DNA of 64,000 nucleotides from Bdellovibrionales bacterium (GCA_016716765.1 JADJVA010000020.1:310001-374000), one strand, 5' to 3'. Positions 8,766 to 17,443 are shown, counted from the stretch's first letter. A program made the numbers and translations. The notes: generated by a model not told the origin, from the letters alone.

Positions 8766-10673
8766 CTAAGAAATCCCAAAGGCACGAAGCCCTTGAACCA
8801 AAGCGACGGCCAAAACATAAGCCACAATGTTAAAAACGACCAATTGCATGAGGGCAAAACGCCATCTCCCCGACTCGCGAACGGCCACTCCAGTGGTCGA
8901 TATGCACTGGAGAGCAATCATAAAAAACACAATAAGACCCAACACCGACGAGATTGTAAAAACCGAAGATCCATCGCTCATTTTTGCCTCGGACATCTGA
9001 GACAAAAGAGAATCCTGCATGGATTCCTCGTCTTTATCTGCAATATTGAAAACGATTGCCAAACTCGAAACAAATACCTCTCGCGCGGCGAAAGCAGATA
9101 TCAAACCTACGCCGACCCGCCAATCCACTCCCATGGGAGAAAAAACAGGCTCAATGAGCTGACCTGCCTGCCCAAAAAAACTCCGGTTTAACTTATCTGA
9201 ATCACTTGCCACATCATAATGAGGAAAAGTAGTGCCTATCCAAACAACAATAGACAAAAGGAAAATAACGGGACCCGCTCGACGAATATAGTTTTTGGTT
9301 CGGCCATAGGCCTGACGCAAAACGGAGCCGAAAAGGGGACGACGATAAACAGGAAGTTCGAGACAAAATAAGGATTTTTCTTGAATTTTAATAAACCGAT
9401 TCGCGATTGCCGCTGCCAATGCCCCGACTAAGATGGAACCTACGTAAATTCCCGCCAAAACCAAGCCCGCCTTCCAGGCTGGGCTATCCCGAAAAACAAA
9501 AGTCAAAAGAAGAGAATACACCGGCAATCTTGCACTGCAACTCATCAATGGGATAATAAACAACAGAAGCCAGCGCTCCCGTTTGCTATTGACCGTTCGA
9601 GCCGCCATCATGGCCGGAACCGCACAGGCATAGCCCGACAACAAAGGGACAAAAGATCGACCGCTCATCCCCAGCATTCGCAAAGGCCGATCCATTAAAG
9701 TAGCAGAGCGAGCGAGGTAACCGGAATCTTCAAGCAAAGCGATTCCCATGAACAAAATGAAAATTTGAGGCACAAAAACCAAAACAGCCCCAAACGAACT
9801 CACAAGTCCGTTTGCCAAAAAATCAGACCACAGAGCCCCTGATCCAAGTTCACTCACAAGGCGGGAAAGCCAGCTAAATCCCGAGTCTACCAAGTCCATG
9901 ACTGGAGTCGCGAGCCAATAAATTGAAGTAAACAAAAGAGACATGATGACGAGAAACATGATGAGACCCCAAAAAGGATGAAGAAGAACCCCATCAATTT
10001 TTGACGTCCTCTCTGCGGCATCGAGACCTCGGCGAGAGCGATTGGGCTGAACAAGCTTTTTCTCAAGCGCTCGAGTCTCCCCTAGGACACGCTCGATGTC
10101 CCCGGCTTTCCAGGATTCAATGCGATGAGTGAGCTTCATTCGGCGATTGTCCGATAAAACTCGACGTGTTTCATCCACCAGAATTTGAACACCACCACCC
10201 AAGCGCCCATCAATCGGCACAACAGTGCAATTCAATTCCTTTGCGAGAGCCTCGATGTCAATTTCCAATCCCTTTTCGGAAAGCAAATCCATCATTGTGA
10301 CAGCTACAATCACGTGAAAACCTGAGGCCAAGAGCTGACGAGTCAGGAGCAGTTGCCTTGAAAGATGAGTGGCATCGACAACGGATATAACCAATTTGAC
10401 AGAGCCCCAGCTAAAGTTCTCCTGTAGGGCATTTATTGTCACTTCCTCATCTGGTGATTTTGGGGATAGGCCATAGACTCCTGGCGTGTCCATCAAATGC
10501 ACCGATTCTCCGTATCGACTGTGGCTCGTCCCTGCAGAATAATCGACGGTTGATCCCGGATAGTTGACCGTATTATAACGCAAACCTGTCAGCCAATTGA
10601 AGAGCGTCGTCTTCCCGCTATTGGGTGATCCCACCAAAGCGGCCGTTTCAAACAAACCTACAGATGAATGCAT
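8766..10673 (-). CDS. feoB: Ferrous iron transporter FeoB
   Basis: 635 residues. FeoB is an inner-membrane Fe(II) transporter with an N-terminal G domain. G1 is GSPNSGKTT (15-23), the G2 loop lies in NYPGSTVD, and G3 is DTPG. G4 reads TMMD in place of the usual NxxD. A helical regulatory domain follows, then the membrane core with two Gate repeats containing conserved Cys (for example SGYACAVPAMMAAR and MSCSARLPVY). Shorter than E. coli FeoB (773), but within the range of compact forms. It overlaps feoA by 16 bp and is convergent with the acyltransferase gene at 8756. Confidence 0.95.
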   Translation of the reverse strand: MHSSVGLFETAALVGSPNSGKTTLFNWLTGLRYNTVNYPGSTVDYSAGTSHSRYGESVHLMDTPGVYGLSPKSPDEEVTINALQENFSWGSVKLVISVVDATHLSRQLLLTRQLLASGFHVIVAVTMMDLLSEKGLEIDIEALAKELNCTVVPIDGRLGGGVQILVDETRRVLSDNRRMKLTHRIESWKAGDIERVLGETRALEKKLVQPNRSRRGLDAAERTSKIDGVLLHPFWGLIMFLVIMSLLFTSIYWLATPVMDLVDSGFSWLSRLVSELGSGALWSDFLANGLVSSFGAVLVFVPQIFILFMGIALLEDSGYLARSATLMDRPLRMLGMSGRSFVPLLSGYACAVPAMMAARTVNSKRERWLLLFIIPLMSCSARLPVYSLLLTFVFRDSPAWKAGLVLAGIYVGSILVGALAAAIANRFIKIQEKSLFCLELPVYRRPLFGSVLRQAYGRTKNYIRRAGPVIFLLSIVVWIGTTFPHYDVASDSDKLNRSFFGQAGQLIEPVFSPMGVDWRVGVGLISAFAAREVFVSSLAIVFNIADKDEESMQDSLLSQMSEAKMSDGSSVFTISSVLGLIVFFMIALQCISTTGVAVRESGRWRFALMQLVVFNIVAYVLAVALVQGLRAFGIS

Positions 10674-10900
10674 AGGACCTCTTCCTTGCGCAAAGCAACG
10701 ACGAGTCCTTTGACCTCAACCAAATAGGGGTCACCAAAAGGAGCTTGTCCTCTCAATACAATCGTTTCTCCTCGAACTATCCCCAACTCCATCAGTCGAG
10801 AGACCAGAACTTCATCACCCGCCAAGTCTTTGATCGGTGCCGAAAATCCCTTGGATTTTCCGACCAGTGTATCAAATTTCGCTGTCTCATCGAAGTCCAT
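10658..10900 (-). CDS. feoA: Ferrous iron transport accessory protein FeoA
   Basis: 80 residues. A small SH3-like FeoA domain: VSRLMELGIVRGETIVLRGQ is the typical core, followed by FGDPYLVEVKG and a final strand. It is needed for FeoB-dependent iron uptake and probably binds FeoB in the cytoplasm. GGGGTGA precedes the ATG. The 16-bp overlap with feoB shows translational coupling. No convincing Fur box was found in the 257 bp upstream, which also serves the divergent FMN-binding gene. Confidence 0.92.
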   Translation of the reverse strand: MDFDETAKFDTLVGKSKGFSAPIKDLAGDEVLVSRLMELGIVRGETIVLRGQAPFGDPYLVEVKGLVVALRKEEVLCIHL

Positions 10901-11157
10901 GAATTATCACCCCAAGAGATATCCGCACCGATGCGCTTCAGTCAGTGGTCTGAATATTTCCTCTTCTAAATTGGATACACCATCTCGCTCCCTGCTGACA
11001 ACAGAGACAACGCCAAAGCCAAAATACCTCCTGATTCTCGGGTTCTTGCAAGCCTATTGATAAGGTTCACAATATCCCATTGCCAGCTTCGGATCTTTCA
11101 GGTAGTCGATCAACGGCAGAAGTCGCTCTGACCGACTCAAGAGGAGAGGAACGAAAG

Positions 11158-11718
11158 ATGAGCCACAGTCTACTTTCTCGTTTGTTGTTCGTCTTATTTC
11201 TTGGGACCCCCTGCTATGTGATTTGCCGTGCTCAAGTGCTCATTTCTCCAGAACAGGCGGCAAAAGCGGCCTTTCCCAAATCCACTGCTATAAACAAATT
11301 AAGTATTTCTTTAACAGAAGAGGAAAAAACTCGGGCCCAGCAACTCGCACAAGCTCCCATTGAAGATAATGTCTTTACATTTTATGAAATCAAGGCCAAG
11401 GAAAAGATACTAGGACATGCTGGGCTGCATTCAGCTAAAGTGCGAACCAAAGATCAAACGGCCTTAGTCGCCATTGACCCAAAGGGTGCCATTGTCAGTG
11501 TCGAACTCATTGCCTTTTATGAACATCCAGAATATTTGCCTCCAAAGGGCTGGAATCAAGTATTTGTTGGAAAAAACATGAGGGCCGGTTTAAAATCCGG
11601 GCAAGATATCCCAATTATTACGGGATCCACTTTGACAACAGAGCGACTCGCTCAAGCCGCTCGAATCATTCGTGGAATTTGGCAGGTTAAGTTTCAGCAG
11701 AAAAAAAATGGAAGTTAG
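11158..11718 (+). CDS. Exported FMN-binding domain protein (predicted ApbE substrate)
   Basis: 186 residues from the ATG at 11158, which has AGGAGAGGAA just upstream. A signal peptide covers about 1-24. The rest is a single FMN-binding domain of the RnfG/NosR type, with VSVELIAFYEHPEYLPPKGW and the C-terminal flavinylation motif DIPIITGSTLTT. Asp150 and the TGST segment 155-158 match the D-x-x-x-[ST]-G-[AS]-T pattern at which ApbE links FMN to Thr (158 here). It should act outside the cytoplasm as a one-domain electron carrier. It starts a tight three-gene run with two membrane proteins and faces apbE. Confidence 0.85.
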   Translation: MSHSLLSRLLFVLFLGTPCYVICRAQVLISPEQAAKAAFPKSTAINKLSISLTEEEKTRAQQLAQAPIEDNVFTFYEIKAKEKILGHAGLHSAKVRTKDQTALVAIDPKGAIVSVELIAFYEHPEYLPPKGWNQVFVGKNMRAGLKSGQDIPIITGSTLTTERLAQAARIIRGIWQVKFQQKKNGS

Positions 11719-11727
11719 GAAATTGCC

Positions 11728-12240
11728 GTGCAGTTTTTAATGAATTCTGATCTTCGCCATAATTCCTACCTTAGGACGCTTCTGATTTTATTTCTTGTTT
11801 TCACGTTCTTGTATTTGTCTCTTAATATCGGGTTGGAATACTCACGCCTGGGTCTCTTCCCTGATCAAGTTAGAGATAAGCTTTTGGGAAATCCTGAGTC
11901 TTTTCTGCCCGCGAAAGATCTCGCTACTCTTTTTACAGATCTACACGTTAATTTATTTATCTATCCTCTGATGGTCATGACAGTTGTTTCGATATTGGTC
12001 CACACGAAGATTTCAAATAAGGCAAAAACTCTTTGGATCATTGTTCCTTCTTTAGCTGTCCTGATCGAAATCTGTGGCTTGTTAGGGACGAGGTTTGTCC
12101 ATCCCTTTCTTGTTTGGATGAAGATTGTTGGTTTTTTGCTCTTTGAGACATCGATGTTCGTCATGTTAATCAAAGTATTTGTTTATTTGATCAGTCGCCC
12201 GGATGACCACAGGCCTAAGGATCACTTCCATCATGGCTAG
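11728..12240 (+). CDS. Four-helix membrane protein A of paralogous pair
   Basis: 170 residues from a GTG at 11728 (AGGA 7 bases upstream); an ATG four codons later is an alternative. Four hydrophobic helices at about 16-36, 72-92, 102-122 and 132-154. Between helices 1 and 2 lies GNPESFLPAKDL, then LHVNLF at the start of helix 2. The tail is rich in His and Asp. It aligns along its whole length with the next gene product, including the G-[ND]-x-E, LP-K and helix-2 His positions. No named family recognised. Co-directional with the FMN-binding gene 9 bp upstream, so probably part of its electron-transfer unit. Confidence 0.65.
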   Translation: MQFLMNSDLRHNSYLRTLLILFLVFTFLYLSLNIGLEYSRLGLFPDQVRDKLLGNPESFLPAKDLATLFTDLHVNLFIYPLMVMTVVSILVHTKISNKAKTLWIIVPSLAVLIEICGLLGTRFVHPFLVWMKIVGFLLFETSMFVMLIKVFVYLISRPDDHRPKDHFHHG

Positions 12241-12715
12241 ACAGTATCATTTGATAATTGGAATTTATTCTCTTCTGATGATTTTGCATTTGGGAACTTC
12301 TTTTCTCTTGTTCACAACAAAAATGGGATGGTCACTGCCCTCCATTCAACAGTTTTATCTTGGCGACTTAGAAATCAATTTGCTTCCGAAGTCGGAAATG
12401 GGATTGTTAGAAACAGCCGTTCAACATTTAGCCGCAGTCGGGATTATAAGTTTCATCCTCAGCCATTTCCTGATTTTTATTCCACAGATCTCTTCTTCGA
12501 CAAAATGGATTTTAGGTCTCAGCTTCCCCCTCGCAGGCCTGTTAAATCTGGCGTCTGGATTTTTCATTATTTATTTTGGCCCTGCATTTGTTGTTTTTAA
12601 GCTTCTCTCATTTGTCATTTTTCAAGCAGCTTATATCGCAATCCTCTGGATCTTAATTCGTGCGGCTCTTGTTGAAAGCAAAATCAACAACCCAAGGACT
12701 TCTCTCAAGATTTGA
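12233..12715 (+). CDS. Four-helix membrane protein B of paralogous pair
   Basis: 160 residues from the ATG at 12233, which overlaps the upstream stop by 8 bp. Four hydrophobic helices. GDLEINLLPKSEMGLLETAV followed by QHLAAVGI aligns with GNPESFLPAKDL and LHVNLF of the preceding protein, so the two look like a tandem duplication that has diverged. The shared helix-2 His could be a haem or quinone-site ligand, which is inference. The 3' end overlaps the 3' end of apbE by 63 bp on the opposite strand. Confidence 0.65.
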   Translation: MARQYHLIIGIYSLLMILHLGTSFLLFTTKMGWSLPSIQQFYLGDLEINLLPKSEMGLLETAVQHLAAVGIISFILSHFLIFIPQISSSTKWILGLSFPLAGLLNLASGFFIIYFGPAFVVFKLLSFVIFQAAYIAILWILIRAALVESKINNPRTSLKI

Positions 12716-13591
12716 GTCTGTTCGACCATCTGAGAAGACAATATAATACCCCAGACCCGCGTGTGCGTGGAGGAATTGGCGCACTTTCTCTAAAGGCATC
12801 ACAGCGAGAGATGTCGTCCAGGCATCCAAGTTGGTGTTGGTTTCATTTCCAAGCAAAGTTATGCTGGACAGGTTCGAAACAGATCTCCCCGTTTTTGGAT
12901 CAATCAAATGATGAAACAAAGGATCTCCAGAAAAACGACCATAGCCTCCGCTCGTAGAAATCCCCACCTGTGGGCCTCTGACTCTCAACTCTGCAATGAA
13001 TTTAGAATCACTCAAAGGATCCTGGGGATCCTGGATTTTAATTAAACACTCTCCAAAACAGCGTATATCACCGCTCAGACTTAGGCTTCCGTCCTGAAGT
13101 CCAGCTTTTGCAAGGATCGCGCTCGCTTTGTCGATGGCATAGCCCTTGCCAATACCTCCAAAATCCAAGCCCAATCCCTTTTTCAAAATTTTTATTTCAG
13201 TCCCCTTGACTCGCACAAACTGAGATCCCGTCTGTCTCAAAGCCATCCGAATGCCTTCAGAACGCGGGCGAGGAAGACTCCTTGAGTTGAGGTGATTCAG
13301 ATCTTGAAAATGGTAGGCCCTCAGAGTGAGAGCCGCCAATGTCATATTGAAGGCTCCTTCAGTTTCTCTCTCAATCTCCCGAGATTTTTGAATAAGATCC
13401 AAAAGATCTCTATGGGCATCCCTCAGAAATCCCTCTTGATTGAGCCGAGACACTTGAGAGTCTGGTTTATAAACTGAAAGAATTCGGTCAAGCTCCTCCA
13501 TGACTCCAAAAGCTTCGTCAATACTCCGCGCACCTATGTGGCCCAATACGCTTATCCTTGCGATCGTGCCCATGATCTGCTTTTCCCGCAA
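12653..13591 (-). CDS. apbE: FAD:protein FMN transferase ApbE (body of gene)
   Basis: 312 readable residues from a TTG at 13591. ApbE uses FAD to attach FMN covalently to Thr in exported flavoproteins. Family motifs present: YKPDSQVSRLNQ, DFGGIGKGYAIDKA, SLSGDIRCFG, HHLIDPKTG and DAWTTSLAVM, the last with the Mg-binding Asp/Thr region. The enzyme core is complete, but this start gives no export signal. A fitting lipoprotein leader lies immediately upstream (13592-13692), joined in frame only if the poly-T tract at 13655-13668 differs by one base. The target protein is encoded at 11158-11718. Confidence 0.9.
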   Translation of the reverse strand: MREKQIMGTIARISVLGHIGARSIDEAFGVMEELDRILSVYKPDSQVSRLNQEGFLRDAHRDLLDLIQKSREIERETEGAFNMTLAALTLRAYHFQDLNHLNSRSLPRPRSEGIRMALRQTGSQFVRVKGTEIKILKKGLGLDFGGIGKGYAIDKASAILAKAGLQDGSLSLSGDIRCFGECLIKIQDPQDPLSDSKFIAELRVRGPQVGISTSGGYGRFSGDPLFHHLIDPKTGRSVSNLSSITLLGNETNTNLDAWTTSLAVMPLEKVRQFLHAHAGLGYYIVFSDGRTDSNLERSPWVVDFAFNKSRTN

Positions 13592-13692
13592 TACAAAATC
13601 TGGTGGAGCTGGCAGATGACAACAGGAAATTGTGGCAGTTGATATAAACCACGCAAAAAAAAAAAAAATGGAATCCTCAACCTGCGACTCAT
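13592..13692 (-). other. apbE: Probable apbE leader, out of frame by one base
   Basis: An ATG at 13692, 9 bp after the oppC stop with GAGAG upstream, opens a basic then very hydrophobic leader (MSRRLRIPFFFF). With 14 T's the frame ends after about 44 codons. With 15 (or 12) T's it runs on as FAWFISTATISCC and into the ApbE core. That reading gives an ideal lipoprotein signal, with Cys24 as the lipid site, which suits an enzyme that acts on periplasmic proteins. This is either a sequence error, a slippery tract or a mutation. Confidence 0.7.
13655..13668 (-). repeat. 14-base homopolymer (poly-T in sense of apbE)
   Basis: Fourteen consecutive A's on the plus strand (T's on the apbE strand), the longest mononucleotide run noticed in the window. 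It lies inside the hydrophobic core of the predicted apbE signal peptide, where any change of one base alters the frame. Confidence 0.95.
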
Positions 13693-13701
13693 TGCCACTC
13701 T

Positions 13702-14643
13702 CTAGCGACCCTTCATCTGTGGATCAAAAGCATCGCGAAGTCCATCTCCAAGAAGTTGAAAAGCAAGCATTGCCAAAAACAAAGCCATTCCAGGCCAAAT
13801 CATCAGGTGAGGAAATGTTTGCAGCGAGCGCCAACCCTCATTTGCTAAGACACCCCAACTGGAAAACGGTGGTTGAAGACCCAGTCCAATAAAGCTGAGG
13901 AAACTTTCAAATAAAATATTACTCGGTATTTGATAAGACAAAATAACAATAATTGGACCCAAAATATTGGGAACCACGTGCCGAAGCACAATCCCAGAAC
14001 CCGAAGCTCCGAGAGCTCGGGCCGCTTCAACATAGGTCATCTCACGAACAAGAAGAACCTGGCCCCTAACCAATCGCGCGAGAGTCACCCATCCCACCAC
14101 GCTCAGGGCCAAAACAATTCCAGTCAGCGCCTTCAATTCAGAATTCTCAAACATCTGAACACTGTCAAAAACAACTTTCACGAGAATTAAAAGGACAAGC
14201 GTCGGAATTGAATAAAGAATGTCCACCAAACGCATGAGAAAAGAATCGACTCTTCCTCCAAACCACCCAGAAACAGCTCCAACAAAGACCCCGATGATGA
14301 GAGAGGTAATCGCAGTGAATATTCCAACTGCCATTGACATCCTGGCTCCAAATATAATTCGAGACAAAAGGTCTCGACCGAGCGAATCCGTCCCCAGCCA
14401 ATTATGGCTGCTTGGGGCATGAAGAATTCTCGTCATATCTTGCTGAGCAAAAGGGAAAGGAGCCAATTTTTCTGCAAAAAGAGCGACGAGGCAGACAAAC
14501 AGAATAAAGTAAGCAGAGACCACAGCCCCCTTGTTCTTTTTTAGACGCCTGAAGGATTCTGCCCACAAGCTTTGGGGTCTCCTGACCTTACCCACAACAG
14601 AGCTTGGAGAAAGAATCGAGTCCGTAGTAACAGTCTGATTCAT
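13702..14643 (-). CDS. oppC: Peptide ABC transporter permease, OppC/DppC type
   Basis: 313 residues. Inner-membrane permease of a peptide importer. A cytoplasmic N-terminus of about 35 residues leads to a first helix. HNWLGTDSLGRDLLSRIIFGAR is typical of OppC/DppC (its core is LGTDSLGRDLLSR). Then comes the binding-protein-dependent transport domain with the EAA loop (EAARALGASGSGIVLRHVVPN). The start overlaps the oppB stop by 4 bp. The gene is followed after 9 bp by the apbE leader. Opp and Dpp cannot be told apart here. Confidence 0.9.
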   Translation of the reverse strand: MNQTVTTDSILSPSSVVGKVRRPQSLWAESFRRLKKNKGAVVSAYFILFVCLVALFAEKLAPFPFAQQDMTRILHAPSSHNWLGTDSLGRDLLSRIIFGARMSMAVGIFTAITSLIIGVFVGAVSGWFGGRVDSFLMRLVDILYSIPTLVLLILVKVVFDSVQMFENSELKALTGIVLALSVVGWVTLARLVRGQVLLVREMTYVEAARALGASGSGIVLRHVVPNILGPIIVILSYQIPSNILFESFLSFIGLGLQPPFSSWGVLANEGWRSLQTFPHLMIWPGMALFLAMLAFQLLGDGLRDAFDPQMKGR

Positions 14644-15749
14644 GCGAGCTTTATCCTTGGATCAAAATAAGCGTACAAAAGGTCCACGATCAAATTAGCA
14701 AGAACAAGAATGACAGAAAAGACCAATGTGGTCCCCAGTATCAAAGGATAGTCACGATTGCTCACGCTCTGAATCAAATGAGGGGCCATTCCTGGAACTG
14801 CGAAAATCAATTCAATAATAAATGAACCAGTCAGAACACCTGCGGCGAGAGGTCCTGAAAAAGTCAAAACTGGGATCAGCGAATTTTTAAGAACATGTTT
14901 ATATAGAATGGCCATTTCGCTCAAACCCTTTGCTCGAGCCGTCCGAATATAATCAGAGCGAATCACATCCAATATGCTCGACCGAGTCAATCGTGCTATC
15001 ACCGCCGCCGGACGAATACCCAAGGTCAGAATGGGCAATATATAGTAGCTCGGACCTTCCCAAAGTGCGGGGGGCAAAAGTTGCCAATAAAAACAGAAAA
15101 TCAAAATAAGAATCGGCGCGACGAGAAAACTCGGCAAGGCAACGCCGCTGATAGCCGTCATCATCGTCAGCGTATCAGCCCATGTATTGTGTTTTGATGC
15201 TGCATAGACTCCCGCTGGAATTCCTATCAGAAAGGACAGAAGCAAAGCGTAAAAGCCAAGCTGCACAGAATTGGGTAATGATTCGCTAATAATGTCATTG
15301 ATCGGGCGACCGATATATTTATAAGATTCCCCCAAATCTCCTTTCAATAGCTTAAAAACATAATCTCCATATTGCACATACAAAGGAGCGTTAAGCATGT
15401 ACTTGGCTTCAATGTTCGCTTTGACCTCTGGCGGAAGAGCTTTTTCCTGATCAAAGGGCCCACCTGGTACAACTCTCAACAAAAGAAAGGTCAAAGTCGC
15501 AATCACCCACACGACAAAAACGGCCTCGGCCACACGTTTAAAAACATAGACAGTCAAGTTCTGGGTCAAAGTGTAATGAATGAAAGATCCGAGCAGCAAA
15601 ATACCGTCAATGAGCCAAAGAAGTGTCGGAACTTCAAAGCCAAAGAAATTCAATGTCATGGTTATCATTAAGACAACGAGAATTGGCAATCCCACCCACA
15701 GGGTCAAATTGAGTTCCTGATCTCTTACAGCCTGAAACCATTTAGTCAC
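14640..15749 (-). CDS. oppB: Peptide ABC transporter permease, OppB/DppB type
   Basis: 369 residues. The usual OppB core begins near residue 68 (VFKRVAEAVFVVWVIATLTF, then LLRVVPGGPFD). The EAA region reads RTARAKGLSEMAILYKHVLKNS, cut here as RTARAKGLSE and KHVLKNS. An N-terminal extension of about 65 residues with two further hydrophobic helices (17-36, 41-60) is not part of the standard family (about 306 residues in E. coli). The gene overlaps both neighbours by 4 bp, giving oppA-oppB-oppC. No ATPase genes (oppD/oppF) are in the window. Confidence 0.9.
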   Translation of the reverse strand: MTKWFQAVRDQELNLTLWVGLPILVVLMITMTLNFFGFEVPTLLWLIDGILLLGSFIHYTLTQNLTVYVFKRVAEAVFVVWVIATLTFLLLRVVPGGPFDQEKALPPEVKANIEAKYMLNAPLYVQYGDYVFKLLKGDLGESYKYIGRPINDIISESLPNSVQLGFYALLLSFLIGIPAGVYAASKHNTWADTLTMMTAISGVALPSFLVAPILILIFCFYWQLLPPALWEGPSYYILPILTLGIRPAAVIARLTRSSILDVIRSDYIRTARAKGLSEMAILYKHVLKNSLIPVLTFSGPLAAGVLTGSFIIELIFAVPGMAPHLIQSVSNRDYPLILGTTLVFSVILVLANLIVDLLYAYFDPRIKLA

Positions 15750-17353
15750 TTCAATGACACTCCCTTAAAGATAAATCTCTGAAGAGGACCAAAAGGGTAC
15801 CCAACGACTCTCGGAGAAAACAAACCATGAGCTACGGCCGCATACACTGGAACCACAGGCACATCTTGTTCAGTCAAAATCTGCTGTGCCTGGAGATAGG
15901 CTTCATGACGGGCGTCTCGCGACTCTATTCCAACGGCCTTCCCAATGAGCTCGTCAAATTTTTTATTTTTCCATCGCGTGTAATTGTTCTCTGAATACGA
16001 AGTCATTAAATTAAGAAAATTGTCAGGATCGGGATAATCAGCTAACCAGCCCATCCGAAAAATATGCGGGGGCTCGGTACGAAGACTCTTCAAATAAACC
16101 TTCCACTCTTCGTTCTTCAGTTCAACGTCGATCCCTAGGTTTCGCTTGAGTTGAGCCTGCACATTTTCGGCAATGCGTTTGTGATCTTCATTCGTATTAA
16201 ATCCGATCTCGATCTTGGCCAATTTGCTTCGATCCTTAAATCCTGCCTTATCCAAGATCTCACGGGCTTTGGCAGGATTAAAACCGATCCCCACTCCAGG
16301 GGCATAGCCAAACATTCCAGGCGGCACCCAACTCGTCAAAGGCACCTGCCCGCCGTCCAACATCTGAGTGACCTCCTTGCGGTCAATCGCATAAGCAACG
16401 GCCTTGCGAACCTCTGGGTTGTCAAAAGGAGGCTTTCTTACGTTAAAACCGTAATAATAGATCGAGAGAATTCCAGTCTCGCGGTATTCAGGTCTCTTGC
16501 GAAGTTCGCGCAGTTCTGTCGAAGGAAGCTGTGTTTGGGCGTCAATCTTTCCTGCGTTAAAAAGATTAAGTGCTGTAGAGAGCTCATTGATCATGTAGGC
16601 GAGAATATTTTTTATCTTTGCCTTCTCCCCGTAATAGGCCTCGTTGCGCTCTAAAACGATAGCCTTGTCATGATCCCAAGTTTTAAGTGTATAGGCCCCC
16701 AAAGTGACGATATTTTTCGACTCCGTCCATTTGTCTCCATGTTTGGCAATGATATCTTTCCGAATAGGGTAAGTCGAATGGTGAGTCAAAAGATAGGGAA
16801 AATAGGATGTGGGGCCTGTGAGTTCAACTCTGATCTCTCCGGCATCTGTGATTTTCACTCCCACTTCGGAAAAATCTTTGATCTTTCCTTCATTGAAGGC
16901 TCTGGCATTATTGATGCCGTAAAGAAAGTAAGCGTATTCTGAAGCCGTAGCGGGAGTTAATAGTCTTTCCCAACCATCCAAAATCTGTCGAGCCGTAAAC
17001 TCCTGACCATCGGTCCATTTCACACCAGACCGAACCTTGAAATACCAAATCTGACTATTTTTTTCTGAACGCCACTCGGTTGCCAAGGCGGGAGTCAAGC
17101 TGAGATTTGGGTCTGCGAGATTGTATTCAACAAGGCCCTCCATGATATTGTCCTGAATCAGCGCACTTGTCGTATCCCCCGACTTGTTCCAGTCTAGCGA
17201 CGGTGGTTCCGTTAATATATTGATTCGTAAAGTTGATTTTAAATCGAGGCCATAATCGCCATTCTTCTTCTTGGTACAGCCGACAACAAAAGCAACGAAA
17301 AAAAGAATGAGAACGGAGAACAGGGCTGGCGAGCGTTTCAAAAATGCACGCAT
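15746..17353 (-). CDS. oppA: Peptide-binding lipoprotein, OppA/DppA family
   Basis: 535 residues from the ATG at 17353, chosen for its strong AAGGAGG site. The signal peptide ends in a lipobox (FVVGC, Cys26), so the protein should be lipid-anchored. The body is a family 5 extracellular solute-binding protein: TEPPSLDWNKSGDTTS, IMEGLVEYN, WYFKVRSGVKWTDGQEFTA and a late MGWLADYPDPDNFLNLM segment are typical. It delivers oligopeptides to OppBC. First gene of an overlapping operon that continues to apbE. Confidence 0.92.
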   Translation of the reverse strand: MRAFLKRSPALFSVLILFFVAFVVGCTKKKNGDYGLDLKSTLRINILTEPPSLDWNKSGDTTSALIQDNIMEGLVEYNLADPNLSLTPALATEWRSEKNSQIWYFKVRSGVKWTDGQEFTARQILDGWERLLTPATASEYAYFLYGINNARAFNEGKIKDFSEVGVKITDAGEIRVELTGPTSYFPYLLTHHSTYPIRKDIIAKHGDKWTESKNIVTLGAYTLKTWDHDKAIVLERNEAYYGEKAKIKNILAYMINELSTALNLFNAGKIDAQTQLPSTELRELRKRPEYRETGILSIYYYGFNVRKPPFDNPEVRKAVAYAIDRKEVTQMLDGGQVPLTSWVPPGMFGYAPGVGIGFNPAKAREILDKAGFKDRSKLAKIEIGFNTNEDHKRIAENVQAQLKRNLGIDVELKNEEWKVYLKSLRTEPPHIFRMGWLADYPDPDNFLNLMTSYSENNYTRWKNKKFDELIGKAVGIESRDARHEAYLQAQQILTEQDVPVVPVYAAVAHGLFSPRVVGYPFGPLQRFIFKGVSLK

Positions 17354-17443
17354 AAAGGCCTCCTTAATTGAAGGCCTGTTGTCCTGTCTTTGACTTACAA
17401 AGTCAAGATCCGGCAAATAGGGATCACCAAAAAGTGAATTCTA

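Noticed and set aside
10901..11157. Fur box for feoAB
   Set aside because: The divergent region was read for the 19-bp AT-rich palindrome; nothing close enough was found.
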